DNA of 5,926 bases, taken from assembly GCA_964485635.1 (NCBI GenBank), contig CAZAJS010000072.1, positions 1-5,926 on the forward strand, read 5' to 3'. Position numbers and translations under genes: made by a program. Below the pieces are notes generated by a model that was not told where the DNA came from, ran no database searches, and worked only from the letters and a program-made list of their open reading frames with translations. Below, piece after piece: positions 1 through 5,669 of the stretch (position 1 is the stretch's first letter; the number at the start of each line of letters is the position of its first letter). Source of the stretch: CAZAJS01 sp964485635. Lineage in GTDB: Bacteria > Pseudomonadota > Gammaproteobacteria > Francisellales > Francisellaceae.

Positions 1-192
1 AAAAAAGCGAAAAAACTGAAAAATAGCGGCAATTAAAAGCAATACCATCACAATACCAGCTAAAAAAAGCCATAATGGAATTTGAATCCAGTAATCACCA
101 ATAATAAAATTAACACTCCCTGGCTGATAGGCAGCAAATAATCCAACTGCTAGGCCAGCAATGATAATTAGTAACAATAATAGTCGTTTCAT
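1..192 (-). CDS. hemY: HemY-like inner-membrane protein, N-terminus only (cut by window edge)
   Basis: The first 64 residues are visible, starting at the ATG at 192-190; the rest lies beyond the left edge. Two hydrophobic segments (about residues 4-22 and 43-60) flank a short loop with the sequence YQPGSVNFIIGDYWIQIP. This matches the start of gammaproteobacterial HemY: a membrane hairpin, with a Gly-x-Val-x-Ile-like strand between helices, followed in full-length proteins by a TPR-rich domain not seen here. A good ribosome binding site (AAGGA, 204-200) lies 7 bases before the ATG. The start is 12 bases after the hemX stop, so the two are co-transcribed. The role of this HemY is unclear: it is encoded with haem genes but is not the Bacillus-type protoporphyrinogen oxidase of the same name. 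The identification rests on the N-terminus and on its position after hemX. Confidence 0.85.
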   Translation of the reverse strand, partial: MKRLLLLLIIIAGLAVGLFAAYQPGSVNFIIGDYWIQIPLWLFLAGIVMVLLLIAAIFQFFRFF

Positions 193-204
193 TTGACCAT
201 CCTT

Positions 205-1518
205 TTATTGTTTCGATGTATTTGATACATTGTTTTTATTTGATTGAACCGTTTGATCTTTCTGATCTTTCTTGTTTTTCTGATCTTTCTGGTGACCACT
301 GTTATAGTCTTTAGCTTCTAGCGTTGGTGTTTGATCAATAATATCTTGAATCATATGATCAATATCTAAAACCAATGGTTGATAATGAATTAACTGTAAC
401 GCATTTAATTGAGATAACCATTGAGCTTTTTGTTCTGAATTAGCAACATAATTATCCACTTGCTGCTTTAATTGTTTTTGCCATTGCTTGAAACCATTAA
501 CATCTTGTCGTACTACACTCATCCGCAATTGCGTTAAAGCAAACTGTAATCGTGTTGCTAGTACTTCACGTGTATCATGATTTAATAACTGTTGATCTGA
601 TTCTGATAATTTTTTCACTTTAACTTGGGATTTAAAGCGCTGCCAAAATCCTTGCCAACCATCGGCTTGGTGTGATTTAAGTGGGGCGTTATCTGTTTGC
701 ATTAAAGGTTGACGTAATTGAAACTGTTTTAATTGTTTTTCTAATTCATTCAATTGCTTTAACGTACTGGCCTTTGTTGGATAGTTGTGTAATTTTGTTT
801 GAATTTGGTGTAAATCTGACAACCATTGACTGGCATTTTGAAGATTCATTAATGCCATTTTTGCTTGTTGAATTTGTTGATCTAGCGCTTTTTGTGAAAC
901 CCCTAGCGTTAACCCTTGAGCTAGTAAGTGCAAATAACTAATTGCTAAAGCTTGATGTGTTAATTCAATTTGTTGATTTAACTGGTGCGTCGGCTGCAAT
1001 AATTGTTGGCTGATTTGCTCAATTTTTGTTTTTAATGCGCCTTGATCTTGTTGCTGAGCTTTTATAGCCCCCTGTAATTGTTGTGTTTGCTGTTGCCATT
1101 GTGACTTTAATTGTTTGACATTTTTTTGTATTTGCGCAACTTTATTTGAAGATGAATGCTTTGTAACTGTTTGCTCTAACTTTTCAACTTTATTTTTTAA
1201 TTGACTGATTGTATCTTTTTGCTTGCTGTCAATTTGTTGTGCTGATTGATGATTATTTGTTAAGTTTTGCTGCTCTTTGTATAGATTCCATCCAGCAACT
1301 GTCGCAGCACTGATTGCAATAATTAATGCCAACCACCCTGTTTTTGATGATCTTTTGATCACTATAGGCGACGTTTGATCATCTTTTTGATGATAAGACT
1401 CTTGTTGGTGTCCTTTTGCATCATCTGAATGATTTTGTTCAGATGATGTTGACTCATCCTGTTTGTTGTCATTTTGAGTATCAAAAGAATTCTCGTCTGA
1501 ATGATGGTTATTCGTCAT
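205..1518 (-). CDS. hemX: HemX family inner-membrane protein with coiled coil
   Basis: 437 residues from the ATG at 1518-1516. An in-frame ATG nine bases upstream (1527) is rejected because it overlaps the only ribosome binding site, AAAGGA at 1532-1527, which is 8 bases from 1518. Visible order: a polar cytoplasmic tail (1-58) rich in Asn, His, Asp, Ser and Gln; one membrane helix (61-79); a long Gln/Lys coiled coil (about 95-185); a helical periplasmic domain (about 186-400) with the HemX-type segment ELTHQALAISYLHLLAQ; and a charged low-complexity tail (401-437) containing tandem Lys-Asp-Gln units. This is the HemX architecture. Family members are often labelled uroporphyrinogen-III C-methyltransferase, but no methyltransferase motif is visible here and that name should not be used. 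The gene starts 11 bases inside the end of hemD, so translation is probably coupled. Precise function is unknown. Confidence 0.9.
   Translation of the reverse strand: MTNNHHSDENSFDTQNDNKQDESTSSEQNHSDDAKGHQQESYHQKDDQTSPIVIKRSSKTGWLALIIAISAATVAGWNLYKEQQNLTNNHQSAQQIDSKQKDTISQLKNKVEKLEQTVTKHSSSNKVAQIQKNVKQLKSQWQQQTQQLQGAIKAQQQDQGALKTKIEQISQQLLQPTHQLNQQIELTHQALAISYLHLLAQGLTLGVSQKALDQQIQQAKMALMNLQNASQWLSDLHQIQTKLHNYPTKASTLKQLNELEKQLKQFQLRQPLMQTDNAPLKSHQADGWQGFWQRFKSQVKVKKLSESDQQLLNHDTREVLATRLQFALTQLRMSVVRQDVNGFKQWQKQLKQQVDNYVANSEQKAQWLSQLNALQLIHYQPLVLDIDHMIQDIIDQTPTLEAKDYNSGHQKDQKNKKDQKDQTVQSNKNNVSNTSKQ
254..289 (-). repeat. 9-base tandem repeat in the hemX tail (Lys-Asp-Gln units)
   Basis: Four consecutive 9-base units on the plus strand. 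Three read TGATCTTTC exactly (254-262, 263-271, 281-289); the third unit (272-280, TTGTTTTTC) is degenerate. In frame they encode Lys-Asp-Gln, with one Lys-Asn-Lys, in the disordered C-terminus of HemX. Such in-frame units can expand or shrink by slippage without breaking the gene. Confidence 0.7.
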
Positions 1519-2248
1519 CAATATCATCCTTTATTCGTTGTACTTGTTGAAGTAATGCATGATCATTTAATGGTAATTGTAACGGATAAATGCGTGAAAA
1601 TCCGTTATTTTTTGCCCATTGATGCATTCTTGGATTCGTGACTGTGATCGCACATTGTTGTTGCCATTTGGGATAAGATTTAAATAAAGGTAATGCACAT
1701 TCCAATGCACTCGGGCTTGTCGCGATCAACAACCAAGGCCACGTACCACATTGCTTTAATTGTTCATTTAGCATCTGGAAAGACCGACTAGCTCGTTGGT
1801 AACATTCAATCTTTGTTACCTGATTTAACCGTGATAATTGCTGAGCAATAATATCGCGCCCCCCTTGACCTTTAACTAGTAGAAAATGTCGTTTTTTGGC
1901 ACTTGCAATATTCAACATCGCTAAAAATCCTTCAGAATTTGCCTGTTCAGGAAACTTAGCTTGGTAACCATATTCTGCTAATCGAGCTGCGGTACTGGCA
2001 CCAATGCACCATAATCGATATTGTTTTAATTGATTTTGTATTGCTAAAGAAATATTGGGCAAAAAAAAGTCAACTGCATGCTGACTTGTGAAAATTACAT
2101 CACTTATAGTTTCAGTTGCTAGCTGATGTGTTTTAATAGGGATACTTGCAATATCAAAAGTCGGAAAATGCAAAGCATCATGTTGACTGTTTATCAAAAA
2201 CTCGACAAGCTTTTGTCCTTTCCACCCTGGCTTTGCTACCGCAATCAC
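1508..2248 (-). CDS. hemD: Uroporphyrinogen-III synthase
   Basis: HemD closes and isomerises hydroxymethylbilane to uroporphyrinogen III, the common precursor of haem and sirohaem, in the cytoplasm. The 246 residues match the usual length of about 250. Family landmarks in order: N-terminal strand VAKPG (4-8; the family usually has an Arg where Lys6 sits), FTSQHAV (53-59), GASTAARL (83-90), SEGFL (105-109), LVKGQGGRDIIAQQL (124-138), YQR (150-152) and TSPSALE (177-183). The start is GTG at 2248-2246. An in-frame stop lies six codons upstream and no ATG is available, while GGGAG at 2261-2257 sits 8 bases before it. The gene begins 15 bases after sufE stops and overlaps the hemX start. hemC, which normally precedes hemD, is not here. 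The protein is divergent, as is normal for this poorly conserved family, but the motif set and the neighbours make the call secure. Confidence 0.93.
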   Translation of the reverse strand: MIAVAKPGWKGQKLVEFLINSQHDALHFPTFDIASIPIKTHQLATETISDVIFTSQHAVDFFLPNISLAIQNQLKQYRLWCIGASTAARLAEYGYQAKFPEQANSEGFLAMLNIASAKKRHFLLVKGQGGRDIIAQQLSRLNQVTKIECYQRASRSFQMLNEQLKQCGTWPWLLIATSPSALECALPLFKSYPKWQQQCAITVTNPRMHQWAKNNGFSRIYPLQLPLNDHALLQQVQRIKDDIDDE

Positions 2249-2263
2249 AACCCTTACTCCCGA

Positions 2264-2680
2264 TTATGGACAATGTGCTTTTGCATTTTGATAAATATAT
2301 TGAACCATCGCATGTAATCCATTTTTTCGTGTTGGACTTAACTGTTGATCAAGACCAATTTGTTGCATAAATGTCGTATCTGACTGGCAAATATCCTGCG
2401 GCTTAGCATCATTATAGACGTATAATAATAGGCCAATGAGTCCGGATACAATAATGGCATCACTGACGCCTTTAAAATGTAAATATCCATTATTTTGGGT
2501 CATATCAAACCACACATTTGATTGGCACCCTTTAATTTGATGCTCAGCATCTTTTTTATCTTCTGGATATGGCGGTAATTGTTGACTTAGGCTAATCAAG
2601 TATTCATATTTTTCATCTGGTTCTTCAAATAAAGAAAAATTATCAACTAATTGGTTTTGACGCTCTATTACTGGATTCAT
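2264..2680 (-). CDS. sufE: SufE-family cysteine desulfuration protein
   Basis: SufE accepts persulfide sulfur from a cysteine desulfurase (SufS or CsdA) and passes it to the Fe-S cluster scaffold in the cytoplasm. The 138 residues match E. coli SufE and CsdE in length. The sulfur-accepting cysteine is Cys52 in the family motif GCQSNVW (51-57). It is preceded by YEYLISLSQQLPP (25-37) and followed by FKGVSDAIIVSGLIGLL (69-85) and the family ending LSPTRKNGLHAMV (114-126). A second cysteine is at 98 and another at 137. The ATG at 2680-2678 gives the expected family N-terminus, but its ribosome binding site is weak. The gene leads a tight run into hemD, hemX and hemY and probably shares their promoter. 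No sufS or csdA partner is visible, so SufE and CsdE cannot be told apart by context; the symbol is by family. Confidence 0.93.
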   Translation of the reverse strand: MNPVIERQNQLVDNFSLFEEPDEKYEYLISLSQQLPPYPEDKKDAEHQIKGCQSNVWFDMTQNNGYLHFKGVSDAIIVSGLIGLLLYVYNDAKPQDICQSDTTFMQQIGLDQQLSPTRKNGLHAMVQYIYQNAKAHCP

Positions 2681-2720
2681 AGTTTTGCTTGTTTAATCGG
2701 TTTGGTCCATACTGTAAAAC

Positions 2721-2730
2721 ATTTTAACAT
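2721..2730 (-). promoter_or_regulatory. Predicted extended -10 promoter of sufE-hemD-hemX-hemY
   Basis: On the minus strand the sequence reads TGTTAAAAT: a TG one base before TAAAAT, which matches five of six bases of the sigma-70 -10 box. This is the extended -10 pattern, which can work without a good -35; none is seen at 16-18 bases. It lies about 40 bases before the sufE start, in the only gap upstream of the operon. Prediction from pattern only. Confidence 0.4.
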
Positions 2731-2779
2731 CATTCAACAAGCTAGACTTAGCAATTGTTAGAAAAAAGCGATTTCAATT

Positions 2780-2807
2780 AAACAATAATCATCTATCATT
2801 ATTGTTT
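2780..2807. terminator. AT-rich inverted repeat over the end of the SH3-like gene
   Basis: AAACAATAAT (2780-2789) and ATTATTGTTT (2798-2807) are perfect 10-base reverse complements around an 8-base loop. The right arm contains the stop codon of the SH3-like gene (2801-2799). In the minus direction no T tract follows directly; a run of six T comes about 10 bases later (2768-2763). In the plus direction the right arm runs into five T, but no plus-strand gene precedes it. It could be a weak terminator, an mRNA 3'-end stabiliser or chance in AT-rich DNA. Confidence 0.3.
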
Positions 2808-3380
2808 TTGTTGATCTGACGGTATTGAGAAATGATCAAACTGCTGGAATGCTTGTTGCATTTGCTTTTGCATTTTTTGTTGCATCTTTTGCATTTGTTG
2901 CCATTGATCATGCCATTGTTGATCAAAATGCTTAATCGCATTGGGTGCTTTATCATCGTTTTTAAATTTTTGGTAACTCTCCATAACCTTGTAATGACCA
3001 CCATCGGGTGTTGTACCTTTTTTCACAATTTTTTTACCCCCTGGAATTTGAGTAATATCCGTGTGAGTAAATTCGTGCTGCCATGCTTTTTGTGCTTGCT
3101 GAATTTGCTTGTGATTAATCCAACCTGTTTTTCCATCTTGACGTAACCCTACTTTGCACCATTGATCATTTTGGCAATAAAAAGGCACATAATCATTTGA
3201 TTGTGTCAGCGGAATTTGTTGAATAATTTTTGAATCTGAGTCGTTTGATTGGTAAATCTTAATTGCTGGTGTCGTTTTTTGACTATTTTTTTGTGTTTTT
3301 TGATCTGTTTGATCGGCCATAACATTGGCTGATAATAAACTTAAACTCACCAAGATTGTCATTTTATTTGCTTTTTTCAT
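2799..3380 (-). CDS. Exported SH3-like domain protein with Gln/Met-rich C-terminal coiled coil
   Basis: 193 residues from the ATG at 3380-3378. Residues 1-22 form a Sec signal peptide: Lys-rich start, hydrophobic core (TILVSLSLLSA) and an Ala-x-Ala-like end VMA, with cleavage predicted before Asp23. A Lys/Gln/Thr linker follows. Residues about 38-95 look like a bacterial SH3 fold: KIYQSNDSDSKII (a variable 'fate-like' strand), VPFYCQNDQWCKV and GKTGWINHKQI, the typical W-x-x-V...G-x-x-G-W-I ending. Cys69 and Cys75 could form a disulfide. The C-terminal third (149-184) is a predicted amphipathic helix whose hydrophobic residues repeat every 3-4: W156, W160, M163, M170, M174, A177, F181, F184. 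No enzyme motif is visible. It is probably periplasmic and acts by binding cell wall or protein partners. It stands alone, 118 bases before sufE and 142 after cls. I do not recognise a named family member. Confidence 0.8.
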   Translation of the reverse strand: MKKANKMTILVSLSLLSANVMADQTDQKTQKNSQKTTPAIKIYQSNDSDSKIIQQIPLTQSNDYVPFYCQNDQWCKVGLRQDGKTGWINHKQIQQAQKAWQHEFTHTDITQIPGGKKIVKKGTTPDGGHYKVMESYQKFKNDDKAPNAIKHFDQQWHDQWQQMQKMQQKMQKQMQQAFQQFDHFSIPSDQQKQ

Positions 3381-3388
3381 CACACATT

Positions 3389-3396
3389 CCTCCTTT
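3389..3396 (-). promoter_or_regulatory. Strong Shine-Dalgarno of the SH3-like gene
   Basis: The minus strand reads AAAGGAGG, ending 8 bases before the ATG at 3380. It is the best ribosome binding site in the window and suggests high expression. A GTG directly in front of the ATG (3383-3381) is an in-frame alternative start, 5 bases from the site; it would add one residue and change nothing functionally. Confidence 0.7.
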
Positions 3397-3435
3397 TATA
3401 TTTAATGTGATCAAAAAGGATAAAACAAAAAATCA

Positions 3436-3462
3436 GATGCATTGGCTGAATAAAAATGCATC
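3436..3462 (-). terminator. Possible intrinsic terminator after cls
   Basis: On the minus strand, GATGCAT (3462-3456) pairs with ATGCATC (3442-3436) across 13 bases. The second arm is followed by a T-rich stretch (TGATTTTTTGTTTT), about 60 bases after the cls stop. The stem is short and the loop long, so termination may be weak. The same bases could be a regulatory site, since a consensus-like TTGACA (3471-3466) lies just upstream on this strand. Confidence 0.35.
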
Positions 3463-3522
3463 AAGTGTCAATTATCATAAGTTATGCTTGCTGTAGAAGC
3501 AATTTAATCGGACTGATCAGGC

Positions 3523-4920
3523 TTATAAAAGTGGTAATAAAAATTTTGTAATATTTTCGGCAGCTAATCGTCTTCGGTTGGGTTTTTCAATATAACTCTG
3601 ATGCGCATTAGATAATAAGGATTGCATCCATTGGTCAATTTGATCAATTACGTCGGCTGAATAGGCCAAAGTGGCTACTTCATAGTTTAAAAATAAACTA
3701 CGATTATCCATATTAACGGAACCTAATACAGCCACGCTATTGTCGATTAACAGTGCTTTAGCATGCGTCATTGTTTCTAAAAAGTCAATGGCGACCCCTT
3801 GGTCACTTAATCGTCTCATAAAGTCACTTCGTGCCCAGTCCGCTAAGCGATGATTTGAAATGCGTGGCGTTAATAATCGCAGTGATACACCACGGCAATA
3901 CGCTAAACGCAATGCATTAAACAAGTCTTCTGATGGTACAAAATAAGGAGTAACAATCCAAATTCGTTCTTTAGCCTGGTAAATTGCTGTCATTAATCCA
4001 TCGAACAACCCATCAACCGGAATATCCGGCCCTGAGGCCACAACTTGTAAGGCCGTACTGCTGGTTTGTTGAACATCTAAAATTTCATCTTTAGGTAACT
4101 TTTCTTTTGTAGCAAAGTACCAGTCATTCGCAAAAATGTCATAAAAATAATAAATGCTATCCCCTGTAATTTTAAATAATAAATCATCCCACCTTGTCGA
4201 ATCAGGCTCAGGTCCTAAATATTCATTGCCGATATTCATCCCACCTGTTAAAAGTGTTTTTCCATCAAACAAATAAATTTTACGATGATTTCGTAAATTA
4301 ATATAATTTCGAAAAGGATTCTGAAAGATTGGCATAAAAAATTGAACATCACCACCTGCGGCAATTAAAGGTTTCCAAATTGATCGAGCAAAATAAGTGT
4401 GATGCGAACCGAGTGAATCGATTAATAACTTAACCTGAACCCCTTGTTGTGCTTTTTTGATTAATTGCTCAACTAACTGTCGTGTCATTTGATCATCTTG
4501 AAAAACATAGGTGCTCATAAAAATGGTTGATTGAGCTTGTATGATTTGTTCATAAAGCGCATGATAGGCATCAACGCCATTCGTGTAGAGCTCTAAAGCA
4601 TTGTTAGTTGTAATCGGTGGGACCCCTAGCCCATCTAATGCAGCAGTTAAACGACTTGAATATTGTTCTGTTTGTTGATGCCAGTTCTTTAAATTCAACT
4701 TTGGCTTATAGTTCTCAACATTACGTCGTTTTCTAATACCAATAATAAAATATAAAGGAATCGCAATGTAAGGGATAAATAAAAAACCTAACATCCATGC
4801 GAAAATCGTACTTGAACGTCGTTGTTTTGTAATGATATGAATCACCGCAACCAATACAAATAATTGATAAATTAATAATATGACATGAAAAGAAAGAAGA
4901 GACGTCCAAGTTAAACTCAC
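3523..4920 (-). CDS. cls: Cardiolipin synthase (ClsA-type, phospholipase D family)
   Basis: The enzyme joins two phosphatidylglycerol molecules into cardiolipin and glycerol at the inner membrane. Its 465 residues are slightly fewer than the usual 480 or so. Two N-terminal membrane helices (about 11-31 and 38-61) and the basic stretch RKRR (63-66) precede two phospholipase-D domains. Catalytic HKD motifs are complete: H212-K214-D219 (NHRKIYLFDG, followed by GGMNIGNEY) and H386-K388-D393 (THAKALLID, followed by GSVNMDNRS). Other family signatures are LLIDSLGS (165-172), TPYFVPSEDL (324-333) and the ending LLPLL. The start is GTG at 4920-4918. No in-frame ATG exists before codon 43, which would lose the membrane helices, and GGGTG sits just upstream. 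The gene is divergent from the DedA gene. Both HKD sites are intact, so activity is expected. It could be a ClsA or a ClsB/C-like paralogue; the N-terminal helices favour ClsA. Confidence 0.95.
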   Translation of the reverse strand: MSLTWTSLLSFHVILLIYQLFVLVAVIHIITKQRRSSTIFAWMLGFLFIPYIAIPLYFIIGIRKRRNVENYKPKLNLKNWHQQTEQYSSRLTAALDGLGVPPITTNNALELYTNGVDAYHALYEQIIQAQSTIFMSTYVFQDDQMTRQLVEQLIKKAQQGVQVKLLIDSLGSHHTYFARSIWKPLIAAGGDVQFFMPIFQNPFRNYINLRNHRKIYLFDGKTLLTGGMNIGNEYLGPEPDSTRWDDLLFKITGDSIYYFYDIFANDWYFATKEKLPKDEILDVQQTSSTALQVVASGPDIPVDGLFDGLMTAIYQAKERIWIVTPYFVPSEDLFNALRLAYCRGVSLRLLTPRISNHRLADWARSDFMRRLSDQGVAIDFLETMTHAKALLIDNSVAVLGSVNMDNRSLFLNYEVATLAYSADVIDQIDQWMQSLLSNAHQSYIEKPNRRRLAAENITKFLLPLL

Positions 4921-4948
4921 AAAAACACCCTTTTATATTGACCTAGAC

Positions 4949-4960
4949 ATTAGCGCTAAT
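4949..4960. promoter_or_regulatory. Perfect 12-bp palindrome, candidate operator between cls and dedA
   Basis: ATTAGCGCTAAT is its own reverse complement. It is one of the few G/C-containing perfect palindromes outside genes here, and it lies at the predicted start point of cls inside the region shared with the divergent dedA gene. Such a site could bind a dimeric regulator, but no regulator gene is in the window and I cannot assign it to a known family. Confidence 0.35.
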
Positions 4961-4987
4961 CTACCGGACAATGAAATGATCCGTCAA
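4958..4987 (-). promoter_or_regulatory. Predicted sigma-70 promoter of cls
   Basis: Minus strand: TTGACG (4987-4982, five of six -35 bases), an 18-base spacer and TAGATT (4963-4958, four of six -10 bases). This would start transcription near 4951, about 30 bases before the GTG start of cls. The 12-bp palindrome at 4949-4960 overlaps the -10 end and the start point, where a repressor would act. Pattern-based prediction. Confidence 0.4.
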
Positions 4988-4990
4988 GGA

Positions 4991-4996
4991 TATAAT
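4991..4996 (+). promoter_or_regulatory. Consensus -10 box upstream of the DedA gene
   Basis: TATAAT is a perfect sigma-70 -10 hexamer about 100 bases before the DedA start. No recognisable -35 lies 15-18 bases upstream, and the TG of an extended -10 is missing, so the promoter may be weak, activated or not real. If used, it gives a leader of about 90 bases. That leader contains an ATG-started frame of 12 codons (5005-5043, MKNNHFNALVDQ) without a good ribosome binding site. Confidence 0.3.
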
Positions 4997-5093
4997 GCAC
5001 TAATATGAAAAATAACCATTTCAATGCTCTGGTTGATCAATAACAAAAAATCCGTTATTCTTAGACCATGATCCATGATTGTTGCTAATAAAT

Positions 5094-5669
5094 ATGACCA
5101 TCCATCTTTTGATTATTGGTTTGATTTGTGGCTTAACAACGTCACGTATTGCCGCATTAATGGCAGGTGTAATTGGTGTGTCACAAAAGCTTTCTTTGCT
5201 TCTTGTTGTTTTATATGTAACAAGTACAACCATTATATTTACGTTAATCTTTTTTTTAATATTCCGTTGGGGAAATCACTTTTTGAGCCAACATACAAAA
5301 GTTATTGACTGGATCATGAGCCATCAAAAAGTCAAAAAAATACAGTCTTATATTGATCGACATGCAAAATTATTCACCCTATTTTACCGTTTTGTTCCTG
5401 GCGGGATGTTTGCACCCGTCATTATGGGACTCAGTGATATTACAATATTTCGCTTTTTCTTATTTAATATTTTTGGTGCTTTAATTTGGGCTGTTGTGTT
5501 TATTGCTATTGGCGCAATTGGCGGTCAAACAGTTTTACATTTTTTAAACAGCGATGGCGGAACTGTCTTTGATATTGTCATTGTCGCAATTGTCGTGCTT
5601 GTCGCCTTATTTATTGTCATCAAAGAGCTTAAAAAGTATTATCAACATCGCCAACATAAGCAGCGTTAG
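5094..5669 (+). CDS. DedA-family (SNARE-associated/VTT-like) membrane protein, short and divergent
   Basis: 191 residues from the ATG at 5094. The frame opens at 5079, just after a stop, so TTG at 5079 or 5082 are alternative starts adding four or five residues; none of the three has a clear ribosome binding site. Visible: hydrophobic N-terminus (3-28), membrane helix (34-57), amphipathic loop (61-92), the DedA core RFVPGGMFAPVIMGLS (99-114), and membrane helices at about 119-144 and 158-177, then a basic tail. DedA proteins are inner-membrane lipid or undecaprenyl-phosphate carriers that support envelope integrity and proton homeostasis. Two things are odd. The N-terminal 30-50 residues that usually carry conserved acidic residues are short and lack them. 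The second core arginine (R-x3-PG-x-R) appears replaced by Met105. Arg99 remains. It may be a specialised subgroup. Divergent from cls, another envelope-lipid gene. Confidence 0.75.
   Translation: MTIHLLIIGLICGLTTSRIAALMAGVIGVSQKLSLLLVVLYVTSTTIIFTLIFFLIFRWGNHFLSQHTKVIDWIMSHQKVKKIQSYIDRHAKLFTLFYRFVPGGMFAPVIMGLSDITIFRFFLFNIFGALIWAVVFIAIGAIGGQTVLHFLNSDGGTVFDIVIVAIVVLVALFIVIKELKKYYQHRQHKQR

Noticed and set aside
681..941. Plus-strand open frame of 86 codons within hemX
   Set aside because: It lies wholly antisense to a well-supported hemX and has no ribosome binding site or family resemblance; it arises from the low stop content opposite Gln-rich codons.
205..1518. Labelling HemX as uroporphyrinogen-III C-methyltransferase
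   Set aside because: This common database name comes from a historical guess; the protein shows a membrane helix and coiled coil but no SAM-binding methyltransferase motifs.
2126..2370. Two plus-strand open frames across the hemD start and sufE end
   Set aside because: They are antisense to hemD and sufE, whose motifs are clear, and their translations look random and rich in Cys and His.
2840..2930. Repeated GCAT/TTGTTG units resembling a short repeat array
   Set aside because: They are the codons of the Gln/Met-rich helix (CAA, ATG, AAA) in the SH3-like gene; spacing is irregular and there are no CRISPR-like repeats with unique spacers anywhere in the window.
2789..3146. Open frames in other frames over the SH3-like gene (minus 2789-3004, plus 2832-3146)
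   Set aside because: They are by-products of the Gln/Met repeat: the shifted frames give Lys/Cys-rich or Leu-rich low-complexity sequence, and the SH3-like frame has the signal peptide and the strong ribosome binding site.
5046..5060. A 13-base match (AAAATCCGTTATT) between the dedA leader and the hemD 3' part near 1598-1610, giving similar peptides W-x-KNNGF on the minus strand
   Set aside because: Too short to show a duplication; the flanking bases diverge quickly and chance is likely in AT-rich DNA.
5021..5308. Minus frame 5021-5233 and plus frame 5075-5308 overlapping the DedA gene
   Set aside because: Both overlap the membrane-protein frame, which alone shows a family motif and helices. 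The minus frame starts inside dedA and has no ribosome binding site.
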